Below, piece after piece: positions 23,575 through 31,110 of a stretch of 41,061 nucleotides of DNA. Source of the DNA: Compostibacillus humi. GTDB lineage: Bacteria > Bacillota > Bacilli > Bacillales > Amphibacillaceae. Below the pieces are notes generated by a model. It saw only the letters and a program-made list of their open reading frames with translations. It did no database searches and was not told where the DNA came from. The first letter of the stretch is position 1. Every line of letters starts with the position of its first letter. Where the stretch lies: contig NZ_BMEV01000026.1 in NCBI RefSeq assembly GCF_014637175.1, positions 1-41,061 on the forward strand, read 5' to 3'. The position numbers and the translations under genes are program-made.

Positions 23575-24345
23575 TTACTCGGCAATATACAATTGAATTC
23601 CCTTTTTTAACACGATGTTTCTCCATTCTTTTGGACAGTGTTTATCTGTGATCAGCTTCGTTGCATCGGTTAATTCACACATGTAAGAGAAAGCTGTTTC
23701 TCCGAATTTGCTATGATCCGCCAAAATGATGACCTCATCGGAACGTTCCATCATTTTCCTTGAAATGCTGGAACCGTTAATATCATAATCCGTCACACCG
23801 TTCACGTCGGAAATGCCTCCGGCAGCAATAAAAGCTTTATTTGCCTTTAATTGGCGAATCATGTTTTCTGACAGGGGACCGCTCGTATATTTTTGGTTAT
23901 TGTCGATTTCTCCCCCGATAAAGATGATTTTTCCTGGAAAATGATCCAATGCTAAAAGAAGAACTGGAAGGGAAGGGGTAATGACAGTAATTTTCGGTTT
24001 ATTGCCTAAAAAACGGACAATTTCCAATGGCGTTGTCCCATTGCCAATGAAAATAATGTCATCCTCTTGTACGAGTTCAGCAGCCTGTTTGCAAATTGCC
24101 CGCTTTTCCTTTGTATTCATCATTCTTTTCTCTTCAAAGGGCAACTCAAAGGTTTTTGCTTCAATTTTCACCGCTCCGCCATACACTTTCTTCAGTTGGC
24201 CTTCTTTATCGAGACGTTCCAAATCACGGCGAACCGTTTCGTCGGAAACTTGCAGTTCCTTTGCAATGGCTCGTACTTGAACCCTTCCTTCCTGTTTTAG
24301 CATTGCTAATATTTTTATTTTCCGTTTTTCAAAAGACAGCGACAT
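23575..24345 (-). CDS. DeoR-family transcriptional regulator
   Basis: A 256-residue DeoR-type repressor. The winged helix lies at about 5-60 (RAIAKELQVSDETVRRDLER, then the GQLKKVYGGAVK wing). The C-terminal sugar-phosphate-isomerase-like sensor domain has IIFIGNGTTPLEIV and VIILADHSKFGETAF. DeoR regulators usually sense phosphorylated metabolites; here an amino-alcohol phosphate would fit. It sits inside the operon between the SDR gene and the PLP-enzyme gene, so it likely regulates this operon. I found no convincing operator. Confidence 0.9.
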   Translation of the reverse strand: MSLSFEKRKIKILAMLKQEGRVQVRAIAKELQVSDETVRRDLERLDKEGQLKKVYGGAVKIEAKTFELPFEEKRMMNTKEKRAICKQAAELVQEDDIIFIGNGTTPLEIVRFLGNKPKITVITPSLPVLLLALDHFPGKIIFIGGEIDNNQKYTSGPLSENMIRQLKANKAFIAAGGISDVNGVTDYDINGSSISRKMMERSDEVIILADHSKFGETAFSYMCELTDATKLITDKHCPKEWRNIVLKKGIQLYIAE

Positions 24346-24380
24346 AAACTAACCACCTAAAATAAAATGAGCATTACGAA

Positions 24381-25139
24381 TTAATCTTCCGGCAAGGTTT
24401 GTCCTCCATCGACAATGATTGTTTGACCGGTAATAAAGCCTGCTTCTTTCGATGCAAGAAAGAGGGCGGCGTAGCCAATATCTTCCACCGTGCCTAATTT
24501 TTTCGTCGGAATGGCGTTTGCCATCGCTTGCAAGTAATCTTCTCCCATGCCTTCCAGTCCTTCAGTTAAAATATTGCCTGGCAATACTGCATTAACGGTT
24601 ATCCCTTGATCGGCCAATTCCAATGCTGCCGAGCGCATAAAACCAAGCTGTGCTGCTTTGCTTGCGGCATAATGGGACCAGCCTGCATATCCGGTTACCG
24701 GACCGGTAATGGATGAAGTGATAATAATCCGCCCTGCATCAGCCTTCTTTAAATATGGAAGACTTGCCTTGACGGTATGATATGTTCCCTTTGTATTCGT
24801 ATTAAGAACGTGATCCCATTTTTCATCCGTCATTTCCTCTAACGTTGCCGACGGAAATATCCCTGCATTGGCACAAACGACGTCAATTCCGCCAAATTGT
24901 TCCGCTATATTCTCCATCGCCCTTTCCATTGACGGCAAATCCGTTACATCTGCGGGAAATGCTTTTGCTTGTCCAGGAAAAGAGCTGATTTCTTCCGCAC
25001 ATTGCTCAGCCGTTTCTTTATTTCTCGCTATAATTGCTACATTCGCACCGGATTTGGCAAACACCCTTGCAATTCCTTTCCCGATACCGATACTTCCACC
25101 AGTAACGACAACCGTCCTTCCGTCAAAATTTTGAAACAT
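24381..25139 (-). CDS. SDR-family dehydrogenase, candidate aminoacetone/1-amino-2-propanol dehydrogenase
   Basis: A 252-residue classical short-chain dehydrogenase. The cofactor motif is VVTGGSIGIGKGIA, then CANAGIF, the catalytic Ser in IITSSITG, YAASK (Tyr and Lys) and the tail FITGQTIIVDGG. I chose ATG at 25139, 9-10 bases after AAAGGA; the upstream in-frame ATG adds 12 unlikely residues. First gene of the operon that runs to the BMC shell genes. In mycobacterial loci with this same gene set the SDR interconverts aminoacetone and 1-amino-2-propanol; that function is inferred from context. Confidence 0.75.
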   Translation of the reverse strand: MFQNFDGRTVVVTGGSIGIGKGIARVFAKSGANVAIIARNKETAEQCAEEISSFPGQAKAFPADVTDLPSMERAMENIAEQFGGIDVVCANAGIFPSATLEEMTDEKWDHVLNTNTKGTYHTVKASLPYLKKADAGRIIITSSITGPVTGYAGWSHYAASKAAQLGFMRSAALELADQGITVNAVLPGNILTEGLEGMGEDYLQAMANAIPTKKLGTVEDIGYAALFLASKEAGFITGQTIIVDGGQTLPED

Positions 25140-25351
25140 CCACTCACATCCTTTTTGATTTTTTTCAATCCACAAAATTCAAATAGGCATCTTGTTTATT
25201 TCTGCCTGATGATTTGGATTTAATTGTTAGTACAATATATGGGAGGGATAATAGAATATGCTTATCAAGTAAACAAAAACGCAAACTTTTTCATCGTTTT
25301 ATAGGGAGAGAAATAGGGCTAATCAAGAGGAAACGAGTATGGAGGCGAATG

Positions 25352-25391
25352 CAAAAGAAAAGCAGCCTAGCCTTTCGCTAAGCTGCTGCAT
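25352..25391 (-). terminator. Terminator after the amino-acid permease gene
   Basis: On the minus strand GCAGCTTAGC-GAAAG-GCTAGGCTGC (one G-U pair) is followed by TTTTCTTTTG. It ends the aminotransferase-permease unit and isolates it from the SDR/BMC operon. Confidence 0.8.
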
Positions 25392-25404
25392 GTCTATTTA
25401 ACAT

Positions 25405-26811
25405 TTATGCAATCCGGTCAATTTCCTTCTTCATATGTTCATCCGCATACGCTTTGCCATACTTCTTCATAGAATAGTTATAGAATAACGCGCCCAACAA
25501 GAACCAGAAACCGGCAATAATCCACTCAGGCAAAGTTAATGCGGAAGGCATTCCAGGAAAATATAGGAATGTTATCCCGATGGCTAAAATTGCAGCAATC
25601 CAGCCGAGGAGCGTTCCACCCGGAAGTTTAAACGGCCGTTCCATATCTGGTGCCTTTTTCCGCAAAATTATGAAGGAAACAGCTACCATTGTCCATCCAA
25701 TTACAAGTCCGAGACCGCCGGAGTTAACGAACCAGACGAGGGCTGGCCGGCCTAATAACGGAGCTAACGTAGACAGTATGGCGATAAGGATAATTGCTCT
25801 ATGGGGTGTCCGGTATTTCGGATGGAGCTCCCCTAAAAATTTTGGCAGCATTCCTGCCTTAGCCAGAGCATAAATAGCCCTGCTTCCGCCGACATAGAAT
25901 CCAAGCCAGCTCGTTAAGATCCCGCCAATTCCTCCAAGTACAAGAACATTGGCCATGATTTGGCTTCCTCCAAAGGCTTTGCCCATCGCATCTGCGGTTA
26001 CCAAGTTGGAAGCGCTTAACTCTGAAGGTGTCATCATTAAAGAAACTCCCAAAATAATCGAAACGTACCAAACAACTGCCAAAATGACAGAAAAGATAAG
26101 CAGCTGCCCAATCCGTCTTTTTGGCAAGTTAATTTCTTCTGATGCTTGCGGAATGACGTCAAATCCAACAAACATAAACGGAGTCATAATAACAACGGTT
26201 AACAGTCCTGCCATTCCATTTTCAAAAAGAGGCTGCATATTTTCCGATGAACCGGAGATGGTCGTACCTGTAATTAATAATATACCTGCAACAATAATTA
26301 GTAATGTTAAAATTATGTTGATAACGGATGTCAATTTGATTCCGCGGTAGTTAATCCAGGCAATAATGATTGAACCGATAATACCGGTTCCAGCCCAGGT
26401 AATCGTGACGTCCCAGCCTTGAATCGTGTACAAGTAGCCTTGGCTGAAATTCGGAACTAAATATTCAAATACCGTCGGCAGCGCAACGGCTTCAAATGCG
26501 ACAACGGATACATAGCCAAAAATAATCGCCCACGTCGTAATAAAGGAAACAACTCTTCCCATTGCCTTATATGTATAGACAAACTCTCCGCCGACAAGGG
26601 GCATGGCTGCAGCCAATTCAGAATAAGTTAAACCGACAAACACAACTAAAATGCCGCCTATTAAGAAAGCTAAGATAGCTCCTAGCGAACCGGCTTCCGT
26701 AATCCAAATGCCGGTAGTAACTACCCAGCCCCAGCCGATCATTGCCCCAAAGGCTAAAGCTAGGACGTCTTTGTTCCCAAGGACTTTCAGTAAATTTTGG
26801 TCTTTGTTCAT
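25405..26811 (-). CDS. APC-superfamily amino acid/amine permease
   Basis: A 468-residue membrane protein with about 12 helices. The first helix has the APC signature GAMIGWGWVVTTGIW. Others include GLTYSELAAAMPLVGGEFVYT and FVGFDVIPQASEEINLPKRR. I chose ATG at 26811, with AGGAGG 7 bases upstream; 21 upstream codons are unlikely. It lies 88 bp after an aminotransferase gene and before the microcompartment operon. It probably imports an amino acid or small amine, perhaps the microcompartment substrate; the substrate cannot be read from the sequence. Confidence 0.85.
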   Translation of the reverse strand: MNKDQNLLKVLGNKDVLALAFGAMIGWGWVVTTGIWITEAGSLGAILAFLIGGILVVFVGLTYSELAAAMPLVGGEFVYTYKAMGRVVSFITTWAIIFGYVSVVAFEAVALPTVFEYLVPNFSQGYLYTIQGWDVTITWAGTGIIGSIIIAWINYRGIKLTSVINIILTLLIIVAGILLITGTTISGSSENMQPLFENGMAGLLTVVIMTPFMFVGFDVIPQASEEINLPKRRIGQLLIFSVILAVVWYVSIILGVSLMMTPSELSASNLVTADAMGKAFGGSQIMANVLVLGGIGGILTSWLGFYVGGSRAIYALAKAGMLPKFLGELHPKYRTPHRAIILIAILSTLAPLLGRPALVWFVNSGGLGLVIGWTMVAVSFIILRKKAPDMERPFKLPGGTLLGWIAAILAIGITFLYFPGMPSALTLPEWIIAGFWFLLGALFYNYSMKKYGKAYADEHMKKEIDRIA

Positions 26812-26899
26812 CACTTTTCCTCCTTTTTTAAAAATTCCGTCTATTTTAGGGACAGGAATCCAATCAGTATCCATTTGCTGATTGGATTCCTAACTTTTG

Positions 26900-28252
26900 C
26901 TACTGCAGAACGCGGGACAAGCTCTCCCTGACTTCTTTTATTGCGTCATGGAGCCGTTCTACCATTGTATTTACTTGTTCTTCATTCATGATTAATGGCG
27001 GAGCAAAGCAAATAATATCTGTTCCTTCATACGTAACGGCCCGGCAAATTACTCCCCGCTGATGGAGCGCTTCAATAACTTTTGGTGCAACTTGCAGCTC
27101 AGGTGCAAACCGTTTATTTGTTTCCGGATCCGCAACAAGCTCTACCGCTCCAAGCAGCCCTAATGCCCTTACCTCACCGACGATGTCCAATTCTTTTTTG
27201 ATTTTCTTAAACCCTTCCAGCATTACTTCGCCCATTTTTCTTGAGTTTTCGACGAGGCCCTCTTTTTCCATAATTTCTATATTCTTAAGTCCTACCGCTG
27301 TTGCTGTCGGATGGCCGCTATAAGTATACCCGTGGAAAAGGGTTCCTTTTGATTTTTCTTTTAACACGTTATGGATTTCGTCAGACACAATTACGCCGCC
27401 AAGCTGGATATAGCCGCTCGTTACTCCTTTTGCAAAGGAAATGACATCTGGTGTGACCCCAAAGTTTTCTATACCAAACCATTTGCCTGTTCGTCCAAAC
27501 CCGGTGATTACCTCGTCGGCAATGTATAAAATTCCGTATTCGTCACAAATGGCTCGTACTTCCTGCAAATATTCTTTTGGCGGAATCAGCACACCGCCCG
27601 CTCCTTGAATTGGCTCGGCGATAAAGGCAGCAACTGTTTCCGGTCCTTCCCTTTCAATGACAGCCCGCAAAGAAGCAATCGCTTTCTCTTTCCCGTTGCC
27701 ATAAGGATTATCCGCATGATATATGTCTACCATCATTTTTCCTGCCATATTCCAAAATTCCGGAATACCGGTCGCACTGGTAGAAGCAGCTGCAACCCCG
27801 TGATACGCCCGGCCAAGACCGATTATTTTCCGTTTTTCTGGTTTTCCTTGAATTCTCCAATAGTGTCTCACCAGCTTAATCGCTGTATCATTTGACTCAG
27901 ACCCGCCAGAAGTAAAGAAGACGGCATTTAACCCTTCTGGAGCAAGGGAAGCAATTTTCTCTGCTAACAGAATCGCCGGTTTATGACTGAAAGTAGAGAA
28001 TGTCGAGCTAAAGGCAAGTTTTTTCATTTGTTCTGCAGCTACTTCAGCAAGTTCTTCCCGGCCATGGCCGATATTGACGTTCCAAAGGGAGGACATAGCA
28101 TCGATGTAAACGTTTCCATTTGTATCAGTAAGATAGATGCCTTCCCCTTTTTCAACAATCATTTTTGGACCTTGTTCCTGCTGCTGCTGAATCGATGAAG
28201 TCGGGTGGATAAAATGTTTTTTGTCCAGTTCAATAAGCTTTTCCATGTTCAT
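26900..28252 (-). CDS. Class III omega-aminotransferase (amine/omega-amino acid:pyruvate type)
   Basis: A 450-residue class III PLP aminotransferase of full length. Marks are IDAMSSLWNVNIGHGREEL, FFTSGGSESNDTAIKLVRHYW, AYHGVAAASTSATGI, the cofactor Asp in LYIADEVITGFGRTGKWFG and the PLP lysine in VISFAKGVTSGY. This pattern fits omega-amino acid or polyamine:pyruvate transaminases. I chose ATG at 28252, with AGGAGG 8 bases upstream. It is the first gene of a two-gene unit with the permease, suggesting an imported amine is deaminated by it. Its promoter is followed by a long structured leader. Substrate not determinable. Confidence 0.85.
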   Translation of the reverse strand: MNMEKLIELDKKHFIHPTSSIQQQQEQGPKMIVEKGEGIYLTDTNGNVYIDAMSSLWNVNIGHGREELAEVAAEQMKKLAFSSTFSTFSHKPAILLAEKIASLAPEGLNAVFFTSGGSESNDTAIKLVRHYWRIQGKPEKRKIIGLGRAYHGVAAASTSATGIPEFWNMAGKMMVDIYHADNPYGNGKEKAIASLRAVIEREGPETVAAFIAEPIQGAGGVLIPPKEYLQEVRAICDEYGILYIADEVITGFGRTGKWFGIENFGVTPDVISFAKGVTSGYIQLGGVIVSDEIHNVLKEKSKGTLFHGYTYSGHPTATAVGLKNIEIMEKEGLVENSRKMGEVMLEGFKKIKKELDIVGEVRALGLLGAVELVADPETNKRFAPELQVAPKVIEALHQRGVICRAVTYEGTDIICFAPPLIMNEEQVNTMVERLHDAIKEVRESLSRVLQ

Positions 28253-28276
28253 TTCCAATACCTCCTGTTTGAAATA

Positions 28277-28354
28277 AATTAAAAAACCAGCACAACTACC
28301 AGGAGAAGCCATTAGCATACAGGGAATAAATCTCCTGGCATTTATACTGGTTTT
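28277..28354 (-). terminator. Terminator-like hairpin in the aminotransferase leader
   Basis: On the minus strand two nested stems, AAAACCAG/CTGGTTTT and CCAGGAGA/TCTCCTGG, form one long hairpin followed by TTTTAATTTATTT. It sits directly before the ribosome binding site of its own downstream gene, not after a gene, so it looks like an attenuator. Confidence 0.6.
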
Positions 28355-28400
28355 AATCTAAGAACTTGCTCTACTTCATCAATAGAGTCAATTAGATTAA
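28353..28400 (-). promoter_or_regulatory. Upstream hairpin of the aminotransferase leader
   Basis: TTAATCTA and TAGATTAA form an outer stem and GACTCTA/TAGAGC an inner one. It immediately precedes, and slightly overlaps, the terminator-like hairpin. It also contains a short TTG-started reading frame that ends (TAA) inside the next stem. Confidence 0.4.
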
Positions 28401-28428
28401 GCAGCTTTTCCAATATTTAATTATTTAT

Positions 28429-28457
28429 AATTTAACGAAAATTGAAAGTTATGTCAA
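28429..28457 (-). promoter_or_regulatory. Sigma-A-type promoter of the aminotransferase-permease unit
   Basis: On the minus strand TTGACA (28452-28457) and TAAATT (28429-28434) are 17 bases apart. The leader to the ATG is about 170 bases. Confidence 0.6.
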
Positions 28458-28515
28458 GGTAAATTTTAAATTTTAAGCATAGTTTTTAATCATTTAAAAC
28501 GGTAATATACTACTA

Positions 28516-28552
28516 AAATAAAAAGCACATTCCTGTGACAGAAATGTGCTTT
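28516..28552 (-). terminator. Terminator after the cation symporter gene
   Basis: On the minus strand AAAGCACATT and AATGTGCTTT pair around an 11-base loop and are followed by TTATTTTAG, 5 bases after the symporter stop codon. Confidence 0.8.
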
Positions 28553-28556
28553 CACA

Positions 28557-29867
28557 CTATGATAATGTTTCATATTGTTTTTCCATCTGTTTCTCGTAGA
28601 CGGGTTCAATGACAAGTTGTTTACCGTCATTTTCAGCTGGAGGCTGAAACTGTCCTTCCCATTTGGCAATAATGATGGCAGCTAAGGAGTTGCCGACTAC
28701 GTTTACAGCCGTCCGCCCCATATCGAGAATCCGGTCAATTCCGGCGATAAATGCCAGCCCCGCAGCAGGAAGTCCAATCGTGCTAAACGTAGCCAGCAGG
28801 ACGACAAAGGATACACCTGGAACTCCTGCCATTCCTTTTGATGTCACCATTAATACTAGCATAAGCATAATCTGCTGCCCGATGCTCAAATCGATGCCAT
28901 ACATTTGTGCAACGAACATGGCGGCAATTGCCTGATAAAGAATTGAACCGTCCAAATTAAAGGAATAGCCCGTTGGAATAACAAAGGATGCAATATGTTT
29001 CGGGCTGCCTGCTTTTTCCATTTTGTCCATAATTCTTGGAAGGACTGTTTCCGAGCTGGAAGTGGAAAAAGCTAAAATTAACTCCTCTTTAATCATCTTT
29101 AATAATTTAAAAATGCTGAAACCGACGAGCTTGGCCGTTAAGCCTAATACGACAATTACAAAGAAAACCATCGTTCCGTAAACGGTTATTGCCAGTTTCC
29201 CAAGCGGAATAAGCGATTCAAAACCATACTTGGAAATCGTCACACCGATTAATGCAAATACTCCTATCGGTGCATATTTCATAAATAAATTTGTCACGTA
29301 AAACATGGCATTTGCCATACCTTCGAAAAACCTTAAAATCGTTTTTCCCTTTTCTCCAATGGCTGCGATTCCGAGACCGAATACGACAGCAAAGAAAATA
29401 ATCGACAGCATGTCCCCTTCTACCATCGCTTGCAATGGATTCGTCGGAACGATATGAAGAAGTGTATCGACTAATGTTTTTCCTTCCTGTTCTTCATTCG
29501 TTTCAACGTAAGTAGAAATATCGCTTTGCTGAAGCTCGTCCATATTTAAACCAGCGCCAGGCTGAAAAACATTTGCCGAAACCAACCCGACAAATACGGC
29601 AACCATCGTCATGCCAATAAAATAGGATAACGATTTTCCGCCTAACTTGCCGACAGATTTCAGATCGCCGACGCCGGCAATGGCAACAATGATACTAGAA
29701 AGGACAATTGGCACAACAATCATTTTAATTAAGCGGATAAACAAGTCCCCAAACGGCTGTAAAACACTTTGAGCCGTTTCATTTCCGTAGAATATACCGC
29801 CGACGATAATACCTAAAATTAAACCGATAAAGATTTGGCTAGCCAAACTTAACTTAAATCTTTTCAT
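28557..29867 (-). CDS. Dicarboxylate/amino acid:cation symporter (DAACS, GltP/DctA type)
   Basis: A 436-residue DAACS family transporter. Typical elements are the serine-rich re-entrant loop AFSTSSSETVLPRIM (about 258-272), GYSFNLDGSILYQAIAAMF, the second loop KGMAGVPGVSFVVL and the substrate-binding helix DRILDMGRTAVNVVGNSLAA (about 376-395). Such carriers take up glutamate, aspartate or C4-dicarboxylates with H+ or Na+. The gene is alone between a c-di-AMP riboswitch with terminator and its own terminator. Control by c-di-AMP ties it to osmotic balance, where glutamate or aspartate is both solute and counter-ion. Confidence 0.9.
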   Translation of the reverse strand: MKRFKLSLASQIFIGLILGIIVGGIFYGNETAQSVLQPFGDLFIRLIKMIVVPIVLSSIIVAIAGVGDLKSVGKLGGKSLSYFIGMTMVAVFVGLVSANVFQPGAGLNMDELQQSDISTYVETNEEQEGKTLVDTLLHIVPTNPLQAMVEGDMLSIIFFAVVFGLGIAAIGEKGKTILRFFEGMANAMFYVTNLFMKYAPIGVFALIGVTISKYGFESLIPLGKLAITVYGTMVFFVIVVLGLTAKLVGFSIFKLLKMIKEELILAFSTSSSETVLPRIMDKMEKAGSPKHIASFVIPTGYSFNLDGSILYQAIAAMFVAQMYGIDLSIGQQIMLMLVLMVTSKGMAGVPGVSFVVLLATFSTIGLPAAGLAFIAGIDRILDMGRTAVNVVGNSLAAIIIAKWEGQFQPPAENDGKQLVIEPVYEKQMEKQYETLS

Positions 29868-29939
29868 CTTATTTCCTCACCTTCTGATGAAAATTTTTTA
29901 TGCAGTTCTCAGGCAAGGGAAACATGAAGAATATTTTGG

Positions 29940-29986
29940 CCAATAGAAAACTAAGGCTAGCCTTTCATGACAAATGCCTTAGTTTT
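29940..29986 (-). terminator. Riboswitch-controlled terminator upstream of the symporter gene
   Basis: On the minus strand AAAACTAAGGC and GCCTTAGTTTT form an 11-bp stem followed by CTATT, between the c-di-AMP aptamer and the gene. This is the likely expression platform. Confidence 0.75.
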
Positions 29987-30054
29987 GGACTGAGTTGTTT
30001 CTTTTGAAACTGCTCTCACTATATTTGCTTTTATTCTCCGTTTCCACTTCAATA

Positions 30055-30203
30055 GCTTACGAGGTTAGCTTTCAGGTTAGGACTATGGGAAACTAAACAG
30101 CCCCTTCTATTACGAATTCACCTATAGCGGAAATATCCGCATCAACCTTGGGTCCCCCGCTCTTTATATATAAGGCTTTACAGCCAAAAAAGATTCAGCA
30201 AGC
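30055..30203 (-). promoter_or_regulatory. c-di-AMP riboswitch (ydaO/yuaA type)
   Basis: Read on the minus strand, the element starts GCTTGCTGAATCT. It then contains the conserved GAGCGGGGGACCCAA, the GGTGAAT segment after a small hairpin, GGGGCTG, and ends AGCTAACCTCGTAAGC. The ends pair as stem P1 (GCTTGC/GTAAGC). These are the conserved blocks of ydaO-class c-di-AMP aptamers. The 478-bp stretch between the symporter and LiaF-like genes (29868-30345) is filled by this riboswitch, its promoter and terminator, and the terminator of the LiaF-like gene. Confidence 0.9.
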
Positions 30204-30212
30204 AGCTTTTTC

Positions 30213-30241
30213 ATTTTATCATTTAACGACATATTTGTAAA
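30213..30241 (-). promoter_or_regulatory. Promoter of the c-di-AMP riboswitch-symporter transcript
   Basis: On the minus strand TTTACA (30236-30241), 17 bases, TAAAAT (30213-30218). The predicted start is within a few bases of the riboswitch 5' edge. Confidence 0.65.
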
Positions 30242-30264
30242 TATTTTATTATTTACCTCTGTAA

Positions 30265-30308
30265 TATAAAAAATAATAAGCAGTTCCTATGGAAATATGG
30301 AACTGCTT
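30265..30308 (-). terminator. Terminator after the LiaF-like gene
   Basis: On the minus strand AAGCAGTTCC and GGAACTGCTT form a perfect 10-bp stem (11-base loop) followed by ATTATTTTTTA. Confidence 0.85.
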
Positions 30309-30345
30309 AAAATGCAAATGCCTTTTTATCTGCTATTAGAAATTG

Positions 30346-31002
30346 CTAATTTTTAATCTCTGCCCCGCCAAAAATAGTAAGACAATTAATTTTTAGCACG
30401 GGAATCTCCCCGTCATTACTTGAGATTTCGGTACTATCTTCCCACCCGCCAAAAATGGGAGTGCCCATTATTTCGACGCGAACATTTTTGGGAACACGTA
30501 CCGTAACCCCGCCAAAGATGATTGAAACATCCAGCACTGCACCTTCAGCAATCACCGCATCTCGCAGGTCAATCTCTGCATGGCCGAATACAGCCGTCAC
30601 ATTACCCCCTGGAAAGGGCTGGGAATAACTTTTTACATCCGTTCCAGAAAAGAGGACAAAAGAGTTTAATTTCCCCTTCCGATGGGTTGACGGCTTTTGT
30701 TTTACCCGCGTCAATATTAATGAAAATCCGAAAACAATGAAAATAATCGGCCAGAAATAGGCAATCAAATTCATGTTAAACCATTGTTGTGCAAAGAAGA
30801 ATAGGCCAATTAACACAAAGATGACTCCGGTAATCGCAGATAATGATGTGCGATGATTAAACTGGATAACGCCAATTATAATGAAGATTACCGGCCACCA
30901 GTTCGACAAAACTTGCCCAAGATGAATGATTTCCATTTGATGTAAAAGCAAACCGATTCCAAAGAACAGGAAAATCAGTCCTAACCATATTCTTCCAGCC
31001 AT
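30346..31002 (-). CDS. LiaF-like membrane protein (cell-envelope stress domain)
   Basis: A 218-residue protein with four predicted N-terminal membrane helices (about 3-100; LGLIFLFFGIGLLLHQMEII, WWPVIFIIIGVIQF, FWPIIFIVFGFSLIL) and a C-terminal repetitive beta domain (about 120-215; TAVFGHAEIDLRDA, VSIIFGGVTVRVP, TPIFGGWEDST, LTIFGGAEIKN). This is the layout of LiaF/DUF1707-DUF2154 'cell wall-active antibiotic response' proteins, which hold back LiaRS-type two-component systems. I chose ATG at 31002, 6 bases after AGGGGGG. No liaR or liaS neighbour exists here, so it may act alone or with a distant system. Confidence 0.75.
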   Translation of the reverse strand: MAGRIWLGLIFLFFGIGLLLHQMEIIHLGQVLSNWWPVIFIIIGVIQFNHRTSLSAITGVIFVLIGLFFFAQQWFNMNLIAYFWPIIFIVFGFSLILTRVKQKPSTHRKGKLNSFVLFSGTDVKSYSQPFPGGNVTAVFGHAEIDLRDAVIAEGAVLDVSIIFGGVTVRVPKNVRVEIMGTPIFGGWEDSTEISSNDGEIPVLKINCLTIFGGAEIKN

Positions 31003-31110
31003 GGACATCCCCCCTAGCAACAATGTATGTCACAAGGGGGGAATTCATGATATGAATTATTCACTTAAGTGAAATAAGCCGGATAGCAGAACAGAGTTTG
31101 ATTGGAAGGA

